A DNA stretch of 64,000 nucleotides from Amoebophrya sp. A120 (Eukaryota > Sar > Dinophyceae > Syndiniales > Amoebophryaceae), in the NCBI GenBank assembly GCA_905178155.1, contig CAJINV010000001.1:9135865-9199864 (forward strand), written 5' to 3'. Positions 20,444 to 33,046 of the stretch are shown one piece after another (positions within the stretch are counted from its first letter, which is position 1; each line of letters begins with the position of its first letter). The notes beneath the pieces were generated by a model. The model did not search any database. It was not told the DNA's origin and saw only the letters and a program-made list of their open reading frames with translations. The position numbers and the translations under genes were made by a program.

Positions 20444-22892
20444 TCAACACACCTCTACTTCCGCGACGTCGTCTTTGCCCAGGCTCTCCTTGACATTGAG
20501 CTCGTTCAGATCATTCTGCAAGTCATCGGGCAGGTCGGTCTGCGCAGAAGTTTCGAAAAAGTGCACGTACCGCAACCGGGCCCGCCGCCACCCTTCCATG
20601 ATGTACTTCCACTTGCGTTTGCTGTGCTGCATGTCGTCGTGCCGTGGGGTTACCGGAATGGGTGGTGCGTCGTCCGGCACTGTTGAAGTGTTTTTAGATC
20701 TTATGTCTGGATTCACAGAGGAAAAACGCAAAAAAAAGCAGCAGCATCTTCCTCTTCGCAAAAACACAGTTAATACAAAAAATCCTACCAACGCCCGCTG
20801 CTGAGTCTTGGTAGTGCTTCTGGATGCGCAAGAAGCAGCTGTAACTGGGCTTTTCCTTCCACTTTTGTACTTCCTGCCATCGCTTGGACACCACTGACTC
20901 GGGGTTGACGACGCGCGGATTTGTTGGACTGAGTCCGTGATCAAATTCTTCAGGATCATGCGATCCCGCAGCTCCATCGCCTGCTTCACTCGGTGTGGTG
21001 TCATCCTGTTAAAAATTATCAAAAGATAACAAGAAGTGGACCAAGTTCATCAAAACAACTACGAAATTACGGCCGAAGTTGCCTACTTATTTCCTCACCA
21101 GCAGTTCTAAAAATCCTCCGCCGCACCGTACCTCGTGATCGTCACTTTCCGAGTCCTCGTCCCCCAGCGGCGGTGCGACGATGCTTTTCCTGATGTTTTT
21201 CGCCTTCACCTTATGTGACCTGTCTTTCTTGCTCCATCCCCACTGCCCTTTGCCTCTACCGCCACCTTTGCCATAGGCAAACCGATTCATCATTTTCCCT
21301 TTGCCTTTTGGTATAGTCCCTTTGTTCATCATCATCCCTTTGTATGCGATCGGACCTCCCATGTAGTTGACGCCCTGCGCATTGTACGCCATTGGTATCA
21401 TCGAAACAACGCCGGGATGCATCATCGCGGGTTGGTGCATCTGCGGCATGGGCTGTCCACCAATGGCGGTAGGCATGACGACTGTTGAGGTTTTTATGTT
21501 TGGAGAGAAGTCGAGAGGAAAGATTGGAAATAGGAAACGGCCATGATATGCAGATTTCAAGCAAAGTGCGCTTCATGTTTCAAGCTCGCCTGTAGTACAT
21601 CAAAGTGAAATAAACGATCCACCCTGTTCGATACCCGCACGAAAAGGCCCGGTCGGTCCGCCCCCGGGCGCCGGGGCCCGGTTTTGCACGACCGGCAAGG
21701 GGATCCAGGCGCTGGTATCAACCATGTAGTAGCACGTGCCGGTTGAGGGGTCGAATATTGGCACGCCTTCCGCAAACCCGCCCGGCGCGCCCTCCTCCTC
21801 CTCCGGTGGGGGCGGGTCCTGCAGGGGCGGGGGCGGCGGGACTTCCTGGTCTTGTGCCGGATCGCTAGAATTATTTCCTGCGCCGCCGCTCTCGTCGGCC
21901 GTGGAATTCGCGTTTGTGGCGGACCCGTCGTCTACCTCGCTGCTTTTGTTGCCGGCCTTCGCAGGCGAAGGCACATTTCGCGTCGGGGGACAATATTTGG
22001 ACGAACTCTTCTCCTCTGCTAGTGGTTCTGAGTCGTCTTCTACTTCTTGTTCATCTGGTGCGTTTCTTGTTTCTTCATGTTGCTCTCCATCGTCTGCTTC
22101 CGTCGCACTGCTATTTTTCCTTGGCTTCTTCTTGACCTGGATGAAATCGCCAAGTGTAAGCTCGGAATATCCAGGACCGCCGCGCCGCGCGGGAGATTGG
22201 CCGGACTTGCTGCCCTTATTCTTACCTCCTCCTTTTCCACTAAACCCGCCAGCTGCACCGTAGTTATTCTTATTCCTCCCACCAGTACTACTACTCCCGC
22301 CCGGTGGCTGCGCTATCATCGACGGTTTGCTCCCTTTCCCTTTGTTCATCTTGTTGCCGCCCGGTTTGTAGTGCTGCGGGGTTCGTGGGGTCCACAGCAT
22401 GGGCACCATGGTGGGCATGTAGACGCACTTGAACTTGCCGTGCGGGTCCGGCGTTGTGCTCTCCGCCTGCAGCGCCTGTTGCAACGGAATGGGCTGCAGG
22501 TTGGGGGCGGGCTGGGCCAACTGCGGTGCGGTTTTAAAATTTCTTGAACTATCGTGCCAGAAGTTCCTCAATTACTGGCATGTACGTGCTTTGTGCCCAG
22601 CGAACTATGTACTTACGTATCCTTCATTCCGTTCCGCTGAACGAGTGCCAGCACGTCCTCTGAGTAGGAGGCTAGCTGCCACTCGCTCCGAAAAAAATTG
22701 TCTCCGATCACTATAAAAGAAGAGGAAAAAAAACACGACTCACATTTGGTATTGATTTACCACGTGGCTCCCATCCGGTAGAATCTGAATCAACTGGCTC
22801 ACCGGTATGTTGGATACCCGTTGCGCGCTCCATGACTCACTGGTCGCACCAGCGGATGGATCCTGTGCAGTTCCCGCGGGAGGCGCAGGTGC
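20444..22892 (-). CDS. Low-complexity Gly/Lys/Pro-rich protein, 5' end not found
   Basis: Six exons fit in phase: 22892-22744, 22710-22617, 22520-21623, 21481-21132, 21005-20789 and 20679-20444, about 650 residues. An acceptor at 22895-22893 shows that at least one more exon lies upstream, and I could not find it. Features in order: an Ala/Pro-rich start with VSQLIQILPDGSHVV; a Gly/Lys/Ser-rich stretch; GYSELTLGDFIQVKKKP; an acidic linker with a poly-Pro run; GVPIFDPSTGTCYYM; a Met/Gly-rich segment followed by basic GKGGGRGKGQWGWSKKDRS; and a C-terminal helical part with WKEKPSYSCFLRIQKHY and KRKWKYIMEGWRRARLRYVHFF. The layout resembles cytoplasmic mRNP or RNA-binding scaffold proteins, but no RNA-binding domain is recognised. 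Confidence 0.6.
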
Positions 22893-24010
22893 CTGAGGTA
22901 TGCGTTTTTGTGATTATTTGGGGTTGCGATCGGCCGGCGTAGATTGTTATTCAAAAGGAATTATCGTGCGGGCGCGCAGAGGTGCAAATAAAAGCACGCG
23001 TCGATGGCATTGTTTCACTAAATCACTATACCGCTTGCAGGGCCGAGCCCGTGCTTGCAGCACCTTCCTCCGCGGTCTGCGTCATTTCCCGCCGTCGATG
23101 CGGCCTCTTACTTTTCTACGCGCCCTAGTGTCAGGTCCGTTCGACAAGGAATGTTGCATCACAAAGCCGCACATTACGACCCGGCCGGGCTCAGAATTCC
23201 TCGGGGTTCGCTCACGGGCGTGCTGGGACACGGCAGAGCCGCTCTTGGATCGCGCCGGGTCTCATACCCCCAAAGCACTCTGTGCCACCTTCCCGTCTCG
23301 CTCCTCCCTCTCCCTATCTCTCTCTCAATGTTTTTTCTAGACGCTCTGGCGTCGCTCAGAAAAAGGAAAAAGATATAACGGCCGAGAATAATCGGTTATC
23401 TAGGAGCACCGCCGACTCCCGCCACGGTCTCTCGGCTCTCTCCCGGGCGCGTACTCACCTGCCGACGCGTGGCGTGAACAGAACAAGCCCGCGCCGTTCA
23501 AAAAGCGGCGACCCGACCGCCCGCGCGCCGATGCGTACGGGCACCGAAGTGGGGTTTACCACGCACAACGATGCGTGGGTCAAGTTGGCGCACAAGTCCA
23601 GGCCCGCGGTAGTTCGGGGGCGCGGGCGCGTGCAGAAAAACACGGCGCGAGGGGAAAAAGAACATCGCGCGGGCATGCTCCGGCTCGCTAGTCCGGACTC
23701 CCGACGGCGGGGCAGGGGGCAGGCTAGGAAGCCACACGCCCGAGACGGCCGGTCCCGCACCAGCAGTGAAGCCACACGCTCGCGGCCGCTGCGGGGCCCA
23801 GCGAGTCACTTACAAGCGCCCTGGAATTGGGGTGCGGGATGGCGCATAAGGACTTAGGAAAGACGAGGAGGCAAACTCCATGATACGCCCGCGATTGGAA
23901 GCCTACTTCCATAGCCTAGTCGCGGGAAGAGAGGGGTCGACGGGGGCTGCGCCAGCGATCTTGAGGGCCCAGGGGGGTCCGGTGGCCCAATGGAGGTGGG
24001 TGTCTGATCA
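22893..24010. other. GC-rich gene-poor block
   Basis: GC-rich sequence with scattered short frames on both strands, none with family resemblance. It should contain the missing 5' exon(s) of the 20444-22892 gene, unless these lie further upstream. No rRNA or tRNA is recognised. Confidence 0.4.
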
Positions 24011-24978
24011 AGAGGAGGGGGTCACTTTGTAAAATCTTAAAAATGTCAATAGTGAAGATCTTCAAAAGAAATTACAGCTCTCTAAGTGTGTGGAATGTGT
24101 TTTATTTCCAGCACATAGCTGACACAGATGAAATTGGATGCAAAAAGAAGCAAAATCCACAGGCTTTCAATAAAACTTGTAATTTTCAAAAGTCTGAAAA
24201 TTGTGCCTTTTTTAGTGACGTTTAAAACAGTGCGCAAAATCTAGAATTGCACATGCATAACATTGCATAAAATATAAGAAACAGTTCATATTATAGTACA
24301 AATTGAATCACTTTAACCAGAATTCTGAAAATTTTTCGAAAAAATTGCCAGCGTGAAACACTTCTGCAATTGCTTAAATATGATACAGATAAGCACTACC
24401 CGGCCAACTATTGTGCATAAACTACCCAATTATATCCGCGCTTATGGAATTTATGGAAAATTTTTAGCGTTATTCTTTTAGCATTTTTCCAAGATTTTTG
24501 CACAGTGTGAAATAGGCTGGAGCTTCTTCAACTTATGGCAATAAATAAAGCAAATTAGTAAAGTTATAAGATGATACGTATGAACAGATGAAATATTATA
24601 AAACAGATTTGATTGTTTGAAGAATCCTAAAATTTTTTTATTTTTAAAAATTTTTCAAAGTTGGAAGCTTCGAACTATTTTCCATGAGATAAAATGCAAA
24701 AATTATAAGTGAGTGTCACATTTGCATTTTCTATGCGTGTGGATGTTGTTTTAATGTGAGTTTCTGCATTATTTAAGGAGCACTCAAATTCTTCACTTTT
24801 CCATTTCTGGAATTTTGTCCGTTTGGGGTGAATTTCCAAAAACCTGGGCTCCATGAGAGCTTCACCGAGTGCAAAAGGCTTGACATTTGTATTTTTATGG
24901 ATACTGTGAATATTATACTATAGATCTTTGTACCATGTTGGTGCGTTTTCGATTTTCGTGCTCCTAGATGTGTACTAA
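24010..24978. other. AT-rich island with sharp edges
   Basis: About 970 bp of strongly AT-rich DNA with many A/T runs sits between two GC-rich blocks. The right edge ends in a run of about 14 C (24988-25001) followed by gcgggg. No terminal repeats, coding frame or RNA gene are seen. Confidence 0.7.
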
Positions 24979-25640
24979 AAGTCCCTGGGGACCCCCCCCC
25001 CCGCGGGGCTGGAGAGTGCAAAGCAAAGTATCACACTGGGGGCAGACGGTCGAATTGCGCCACCATTAGGCCCCTTATCCAGTCCGTCTTCCAGCGGCTT
25101 TGTCTTCCTTCAGAGACTCCGTGCGAGGAGGCAGCTGTAGGCATACCGAACCGGCGGGAAGGCTGCGCTGGTGCTCCGTGCGCTTCCTCTACCCGGGGGG
25201 GGGTGGGGGGGGGGTAGCGCTGTGCCGGGTGCACAGAAAAAGTCCGGCCCGCCTCCCCTACGTGCCATCTCCCCGAAAGCGCACCAACAGGCAATGGAGT
25301 CCATGCCCGCCTAAGAACGCGGGCGCGCACGATCGGTTTAGCTTGCGGCTGCCGCGCTCGCACTTCCGCACCCGGAGCGCGCACGGTTTAGTTGGCCCGC
25401 GGGGAGCATATGCGGGGGCTGCGCGCTACCGAGCATTCGCTTTCCCGCAAGTTTATTGGCATTCACGGCTCGCAGCTGAAATTGCTAGCACTGTGTTCGC
25501 GTCCGGAGGTCGCTCATGAAAACACATCGGTCGGCTGAGCCGATCCGGCGCACCTTGCACTGCCCGAAGTGTACAACGAGTGTGACGTAGCTTGCCCGAC
25601 CCGCATGCAAAGGACCACAGCCGCCGCCGATGCGCTTGAA
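24979..25640. other. GC-rich non-coding block upstream of coiled-coil gene
   Basis: Contains C-runs and G-runs (24988-25001, 25195-25216) and no supported exon. The putative start of the coiled-coil gene follows at 25663. Confidence 0.4.
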
Positions 25641-25662
25641 CTCATTTGCAACACAATAAAAG

Positions 25663-28600
25663 ATGCAGCCTAGCTGGAGCGAATACCTGTACGCGACCGG
25701 CGCCCTTGCCCCCGGGGACGAGGCCGTGGAGCGGATAAAGCAGCACTACCTGTCCGCGTCGGCGGGGCCCGAGCCTCCAGGGCAGCCCGACCCGGAATCG
25801 CCGCGGTCCCGACGGGCCGACGATAACCTGCAAAATGCATCGGACGCTAGCTTCGTCACGAACTACTTCCCCTACGACGCGGACAAAATCACCCCAACCG
25901 CCGCGCCCTTTCGCGGCGGTGGAAGCCTGCAGTTCGGAGGGGCCGTCAGCAGCACAAGTGCGTTCGTTCGGTCTTCCCGGGCCGCGTCGGATCTCGATCC
26001 GCGGTCCAGCCGCTTGCTCAGCCGGTCGCTTTACTACGGCGAAAACAGTGCCGCCGTGGGCGCAGCTTCTTCGTCGCACCCCCCGCACCACCCCCTTAGC
26101 AAGTCGACCAGCGAGCAAGAGCAGCAAAACAACCTCCACCCCGTGTTGGACAAGACGCGAAACTTCTTGCAACACCAGGAGGAGCTGCGCGCGTCCCGGG
26201 ACCTCTTTTTCGAAAAAGAGATTGGGCGTTTGGAGAGCGTCGCAGAGGCGGAGAAGGCCAAGGTAGAGGCTTTGGAGCGGGACCTCGAGGAGTTGAGAAC
26301 GGCGAAAGAAAAAGCCGAGAAGCTCCTGCAGCAAAAGGAAGCGGAGACGAAGGGGCACGTGCACAGTAAGTACCTGGTGTGGCAGCAGCAGCAGCAAGAC
26401 GCGGGGGTTTCGGAGCGCAGGCTAACCATGGTGGAAAAGGAGAAACAGGATCTGATTCACGAGGTGAACAAGCTGCGCGACGAGCGCCTGCGCGTCAACG
26501 AGGAAGTGACGCTGTTGAAGACGCGGGGCATCGAGCACGAGCGCCGGCTCCAGGAAACAAAGGCGAACTACGATTCGCAGCTGCAGAAAAAGCAGCAGGA
26601 CCTCGACTCTCTGCAGGCGCGCCTGCAGCGCGAGCTCGGGCGCGCGCGGGAGGAGCACTCCTTAGCCGAGTCTAAGATCGCCCGGGAAGCGGACATAAAA
26701 CAGCGGGACGGACAGCAAAAAATCGACTCGCTTGAGGAGAGAGTCGGGTATCTGCAGCACGAAATGCAAAAAGCGGCAGAGGTAATTGGTAGTCTGATAT
26801 AGCACTTGTCTTGCTGTTCCCCATTGTTGTGCCCTATTGATCAGTTTGTTCTATGAGCCACCGGCTTTCTAAAGATCCAACTTGCTCTATCTGAACCGAA
26901 CCTCTATCTAACTATCATCAGGGCCATGCGGTAGATGCTCGGCGCGTGCGCGACGTGGTGGAGGAAGAACGAAAACTGACCGCGAGCCAGCGCAAAGAAC
27001 ACGAGGACCACGTGAAAGCGCTGCAGAAAGCGCATACTCTGGAGCTGGATATCAAATGCAAAAATGTCTGGGTCTGGAAGAATGCAACTTGTCATGCTAA
27101 ATCTGGAATCCAAAAAAATCTGTATTGCAACATGAGCAGCAAAGGGAGTGCAATCTTTCCTACGCGGAGGGGGCATTTGTCATGCGGAATAGGCATCAAG
27201 AAGCCTTCAAAAAATCTGTGATGCTAGGGCATGCATCACAGACATCAGGGCTCAGGCACGACGTGCATGACAAATCTCAGAATCATCCAGACCCAGACAC
27301 TTTTGCATTTGATACTGGAAGAGCTGAAACAACAGCAGCGAAAACACGCCACTGAATTGGAAGAGCAAATGGCACAGAGCAAAATCGACTACGACAAGGA
27401 CACGGCACAGACGAAGGACAAGCTTCATGTGTGTGAAACCGAGCTGGAGGCAGTCAAAGGTGGCTTATGTTCGATGTGATTTTTCGAGAAGTAGGTCGTC
27501 TGGCATGTGATGACGAGTCCTCATGAATATAAATTTTTTGGCACCTCCACCTCCCGTCGACGTCACGCGCCGCGTAGTGAACAACACTTTATTCGGTCTG
27601 TCATTTCTTTCGCCAAAATCAAACAGGCAAGCTTTCCGAGCGTGAAAACGAACTAGCCTCCACTTCCGAGTCCCTTGCCAGCGTGCGCAACGAGCTTGAG
27701 GATTTTCGGGGTTCGAAGCGCCGCCTCGAAGCGGTAAAGCAAGAATTCGAAGAGAAGAAGAAGGAGCTACAGAGGGTCCGGGGTTTGCTGAAAGAACAGC
27801 AGGAGCAGCAGCTCGAGCAGAAACGCAAGTACCTGGAAGAGGTTGACGCGCTGCGCGAATTCGCGAACAAGCACGCCCGCAGCCTGCGCAACGACGCGGA
27901 CCGGTATAAGGTGCAGGTGGACCAGGAACAGAAGGACCGGGCCGAAGAGCGGGAGGCCATGGGCCGCTCGCACGAGGTGCACCTGCGGAAGATTAGAGAG
28001 AAGCACGAGAAGAGGATCGCGGAAATGGAGCAGGAACACCTAGCGCAGCTCACCACCGCCGGCCAGCGGTACGACCGCCTCGCGCAGGAGAAAGAAGCGG
28101 AGTACGAAATGCGGATTCAACAGACCCTGGAACGACACAAAGAAGCACTGGACGCACTCGAAGAGCGCGTGCGCGTCGCCAACACGCACGCCGACCAGCG
28201 CGCGGGCGTCGAGCTGCAGAAAAAGACCGTCGAGTTTGAGGCGGAGCGACACCGGCTGGAGCGAAAGCTAGTAGAGGCACAGCAGCGGGAAGCGGAGCAC
28301 GTGGAGCTGATGGAGAAGAATAGACAAACCTTCGAAAAACGCGTCCGGGAAGAAGCGGAAAGCGCCCGGAAGGTTGGTTAGCGTTTCTTTTCTGATTTCG
28401 GAAATCGACGGAGACTACATGCAAGTAGTCGAATTTACCAGGGGCGTGTAGCGATGGAGTTTCTTTACCGCACTTACGAGTGTGTTTTTGTTTTTTTTGT
28501 TCGGGTAAACAAAAAAAAAAAAAAAATTTTTTCTTGTCCACCGGACGACAAATTAAATTTTGCGACGTCCTATCGTCTACCTTTTGTAGCCTTCACGCAT

Positions 28601-29319
28601 AGCAGTAACTTTTGGAATTCTAACTGCGTATCTCCGGACTTTCTTGTATTTCACCTTGAAACGAAAATCTCACAGCGTGAAGAAGCTTTGCAGAAGGCGC
28701 GAGAAAAACTCAGCGACGAGAACGATGCTCTCCGAGAAGAAAAACAAAAACTTGCGATGCTTACCGCGGCGCATACGCGATTAGAGCAAGATAAGCACGA
28801 GCTGCTTTCGAAACTCGAGGCCAAGGACGCTGCCATTGTGCAACTAGAGGAAAAGGTATAGGTAGCAGCATTGGGAGCCCTTTGGTTTTTTACTTCGTGC
28901 TGTGCCGCAATATCGTCTTCTTCAGTACGCAGAGTTAGAAATCGAAATGCAATTTGTACGACTTGCAGGTGCAAACCGCCATGAACGTCTACGAAAGCAA
29001 GCTGCGCAGCGCGAACCAACAAAAGGATTTCGAGTGCAACAGTATACAGTCGTCTCTCCGCGCAGAGTTCGAAGCGAAAACTCGAGACCTGGAAGAACAG
29101 CTTGCGCGCGGCCGCGAAGAGCGAGCGGAGCTGGAGGCAGCGCTCGAGGTTCTAGCCCGACAGCACCACGACCTGGTCGCAGAAAAACGAAAGTTACAAC
29201 AGTACGCCGAGCAGTTGCGAAGAAAATTTGGCGAAGAAGCGGCGGAGGTACACAGGGATCTGGGCAATCTACGCGCGGAATTTCTTACTCTTGCCGGCGG
29301 GAGCAGCAGTTCTGACTGA
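25663..29319 (+). CDS. Long coiled-coil protein with introner in coding sequence
   Basis: Six coding segments fit by phase and are interrupted once more by an element: 25663-26781, 26922-27049, 27320-27459, 27627-28372, 28676-28855 and 28969-29319, encoding about 887 residues. The first 160 residues are Ser/Pro-rich and probably disordered; from about residue 165 to the C-terminus the protein is nearly continuous coiled coil, with heptads rich in Glu, Lys, Gln, Leu and Arg. The interruption at 27050-27314 is a family I introner; removing it with one CTGGA copy joins HTLELEELKQQQRKHATEL in heptad register. Such architecture is typical of centrosomal, basal-body or other cytoskeletal scaffolds, but no specific family is recognised. 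The junction into the last exon could alternatively use the CAG at 28923-28925, with a different frame consequence. Confidence 0.75.
27050..27314. mobile_element. Introner element, family I, copy 2
   Basis: This 265-bp insert has 29-bp terminal inverted repeats (one mismatch) starting tatcaaatgcaaaaatgtct, nearly identical to copy 1 at 8512-8777. The 5-bp duplication CTGGA lies at 27045-27049 and 27315-27319. It contains an in-frame stop, so it must be removed for the coiled coil to continue. No position of the cut within the duplication yields GT-AG. Confidence 0.92.
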
Positions 29320-30058
29320 GCTTTGCAGAATCTTTCGAACGGCCTGGCAAGCAACAAGCAGGCTGTGCTGGCAAGAGTTTCATGGCTCATTACACATCTG
29401 ATTTTTTTTTAACTTGCTGCTTTTGTGCAGGATGCAGGACGACCTTTGTGTAGTTAGACCAAATGCAACTATGTTGAAGCGCAACCAAATGAAAAGATGT
29501 AGAATCGCACGCGGCTTGTAAAAAGTGGAATAATGATTTGTAGTTCAATCCTAAAGGGGTATGCGCCATAGCAACTCGGTCTTGGACCTCCTACGCAGCT
29601 TTCCAGGGTCGACGAATGGCAACTATTTCACCTTGACGCAAACGCAATCACGAAAAATCTAATTCAAGAAACTCAACACTGAATTGCTGCACGCAATCAC
29701 GAAAAAACTATTTCAATCTAAGCAATCGCAATCGCAAGAAGTCCGTGAATTCGAATTTACGCAATCACGATGCATTGGATTTGTAACCTTCCATGGAATG
29801 CAAATTGAAGAATCCGAGGCAGACAATTGATGCGCATCGCGAAGCGCGATCGCGAAACCGGCGGGCTAGCAAGGTCCCGCACAAGGCGCCTTTTTGCTTG
29901 GGGGATTGATTCTGCAGAAGCTCACACAAAGCCAATGTGTTCGGGCGATTTTTTTTTTTTTGGATTTTGTCAGTCTTGCCTTTGCCGGATTTTTTTGGAA
30001 CATACCGGACTTGGGTTCTCCTTGAGCGAGTGTTTTTTATTTGGTGTTTTCTATCAAG
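29320..30058. other. Intergenic with short direct repeats
   Basis: The 12-mer acgcaatcacga occurs three times (29642-29653, 29690-29701, 29759-29770). No exon is supported. Confidence 0.6.
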
Positions 30059-32663
30059 ATGGCTTATTCGGATAGCACTTCCAGTGAGGACGCCAGAGAC
30101 GACTCTCGAGCGAGGCGACGCGCAAAGTCGGGTGCGCGCGGTCGTTTTCAACGGTATTCGTCTGGGAATGACTCTCGGCGGGATCGCAGCGGGCGCAGAC
30201 AGTACGAGACACAGCAGGGGTGCCCGGACAAATCATCTCACAGAAGGCGCAACTGCTATGACAAAAGGGACTACCACCGGAACGGTACTCGGAGCCAGCG
30301 CAGGAGCCGGAACAGGAGCAATGCGCAGAAAGAGAACAAGGATAAGCCGAAAACGGAGAAGCCGATGCGGAGGTGGGAGCTGGAGGAGGAGGAGGAAGAA
30401 GTGCCAATCCGAAGCTCGAGCTCTGGACGAGACAAAGTCCGGACTTCACAAATTGTGACCGGACAGTCATCGAACCACGCATCAAATCGGGATCCGCAGG
30501 ACAAATTGGGGGGCCGGGAAGCGGCTCTATTGGATAAACCGCCTTGGTGGTTACAAACAAATGCAGGTATTATCAAGGTCAGCTAGCAGCAAATGTTTCC
30601 TCTATGCATTGAGAACACAGGAGCTAGTCCGCTCAGCTGTTGAGCGCATGCATCATAAGTAGGCAAGACGGCAAAACTTCGCTTCCTACCACGATTTATT
30701 TCGGGGCTCACTATTACAGGTAGCTGCGCGACTGCTGGTTCGCCAGCTGGACCTCCGGCGTCATCATCAACGGCCGCCCCGGTCTTGGAGGATCACATGG
30801 CTGAGCTGTGGAACCACGTACCCGAGATGCAAACACCGGGCGTTTTGCACTCGGGCAATGCAGCGCGGGCACTATACGTCCGGTTTCCCGCGGGATACCC
30901 CTACAGTAGGCCGTCGAGGGTCCACGAGAACGACCACAGAGTGGTAGAGGGGTGGCTCAGGATGCAGGTCGGAGCCAATGCGGTCAAGCAGTATATCTTG
31001 CGAGAGAAGGACGCCGTGGTAGTCTTCACTAGTGCAGCATGCAAGGCCGGCGTGTTGGCAGGCCAACTCAGTCGAACGGTCGCGCTCCCGGACCGTCGCG
31101 GGGATGCGCGGATCGTGCTGTACATAGAGAGTCGCGAAGCCAAGTCGCAGAGTTCTCGCACAGTCACGCCCGATGCCGTCAGCGAAAATTCTGCCGAGAA
31201 GCAGACCAGCGAATTTCCGACGCCAGCTCCGGCTACGGAGCAACAGGCTACAGGCGATGTAAGTGAGGGCAAGCGAGCAAAAACCTTTCCGATGCCACCG
31301 CCGCCCATGTCGCTGCCGCCAGACCAGTACGAAGGTCAAAGTACGCACGGCGCCCGGCAGAAAGTGCCTATCTTGAAAACAATATCGGTCGCTCCTGCAG
31401 TCGCACAAAGCCAGCGCGACAGAGTCCCTGGAGCGCCGGTCTCGAAAGCGGTGCCGCTGGAAAAGAAGACTGCGATGCAGCTTTCCACAGGTCCTCCAGG
31501 CAGCGGAGAGACACGGCATGATCAGGCCCAAAAAAACCGGCAGAAAGAAGATGGACTAGCTGCGCCACCCCCTACCGCGATTCTGAGCAAAGCTTTGTCC
31601 TCGCAGCATGACCCGAGAACAATACGAGGACTTGCCACTAGTCGCCCACCTAGATCAGCTTCGTTGCGACATCAGCTGGGAACGACGAGCGCAGCTGCCT
31701 CTAGTCGAGGCGCGGGTGTTGAATCCAAGCGCGTTACATTCGCCATGGCGGAAAAGCAAGCGCCAGAGGAAGGTGACAGCGAGAAAGCCCAGGGCTCCGT
31801 TCTTCCACGACAAAGCAGTACCCGGGCAGCTTCGAATCAAAATGAGTCCCCAGCACCCGAACAAAGTTCGGCCGCGAAAGCAAATCATGAGTCCGGGACA
31901 GCCGGTGGCAGTTTATCTGCAGCGCCGGCCGCGCAGCGCCGTTCTCGCAGCAGAGCAAAGGCCCTCTCGCCGAGAGGAAAAGGACCAGCGAGGCGCTCGC
32001 CATCGAAGGCGAAGCAGAGGCACGGCAAACGATCGCCAAGTAAAGTAAGGGAACGAGGTGGCCGTGCAAAACGTTCACCAAGTAAGATCAAAAAGCCAAG
32101 GCGGGAAATAGACGCGGGTATTTATGGGAGAAGTGTTGGTGTCTGCATAACAAGAAACCTCGACGCAGGGCATGTAGGTTGTGCAGTGCGTAAAGCAAAA
32201 CTTCAACCGTTGTTTTCCTTCGGGTTTATTAGTCATTGTTACTTCATCCAATTTGCCAGGTTCACAAGATCCAAAGTTGGCCACGGAAATTCTGGTGGAA
32301 AACACGATGGAGGATTTCTTTACTGACCGACTGGATAAGTTGCGGGAGCAGTGCGAAGCAGAGCATTGTCAGGTCGACAGGAAGGACACGCGCGAAGCGC
32401 TTTTAGCGAAATATCTGGGGAAAGTGCTGACCTCCGAAGAGCAGGCGTTGACTGCAATTAATTTCCTCTACTCGCACACGGGAACCCTAGCCCGAGAAGC
32501 AGCGGAGCACTGCCAGCAGATCAGCGCGCTCGTGAAATTGCCGAGAAGCGACAAGAACCTGGAAGCCTTGAAGGAACGCGCCCAGCTCCGGCGGGAGCTT
32601 GGGGGTAAGATCGACAAAACGAAACTCGTTGCGGATCTGCTGAAAGAGCAGGCTGACGAATGA
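30059..32663 (+). CDS. Modular orphan family member A1, basic, with SPSK repeats
   Basis: Exons 30059-30566, 30720-32117 and 32260-32663; both introns are phase 1. Exon 1 encodes an Arg/Ser-rich basic segment. Exon 2 begins with a compact module, ALYVRFPAGYPYSRPSR..., HRVVEGWLRMQVG, DAVVVFTSAACKAGVLA and RIVLYIE, whose strand-helix-strand order resembles an RRM-like fold. It then continues into a long disordered tail with three (K/R)RSPSK repeats, which resemble DNA- or RNA-binding SPKK motifs. Exon 3 encodes a helical C-terminal domain containing LLAKYLGKV, LTAINFLYSHTGTLAREAAEHCQQ and TKLVADLLKEQ. The C-terminal domain matches that of A3. No named family is recognised; a nuclear nucleic-acid-binding role is a guess from the composition. 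Confidence 0.7.
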
Positions 32664-33046
32664 AAAGTCGGAGGATCACTTGTACATCCTTGCTCTAGAC
32701 AGTTGGGCGATTTTGGTTTGTTTTGCTTCAAAGGATAAGGAAAGCTTGTTCGTTTTCGTAACGCTCGGGGGTTCCGCAGCCATTTTCATCGTGTTAGTCG
32801 AGTCTCTCTCACATACGAACGATAGGGACCTTGAGACATTTCTGCTTTTTGGGAAATGCGCCATAATTTGCGTTCTGTATTGACAAGCTACGCTGAGCTG
32901 TATATGTATTGTTTAAGTAGGTTCTGAGCCCTCATCAAAGCTCCTAGGAAAAAATGTTTTTAACTATTCTACTAAGTCGTTTTTGATATCCCAGCGAGCC
33001 AAAGCTGCTCTGCGTTTTTGCAATTCTCTATTGTGCAAGAAAAAAC
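32664..33046. other. Intergenic
   Basis: Spacer between A1 and A2. Nothing is recognised. Confidence 0.4.

Noticed and set aside
23282-23857. 191-codon open frame in the GC-rich block
   Set aside because: Overlapping long frames on both strands are expected in GC-rich DNA; no family resemblance.
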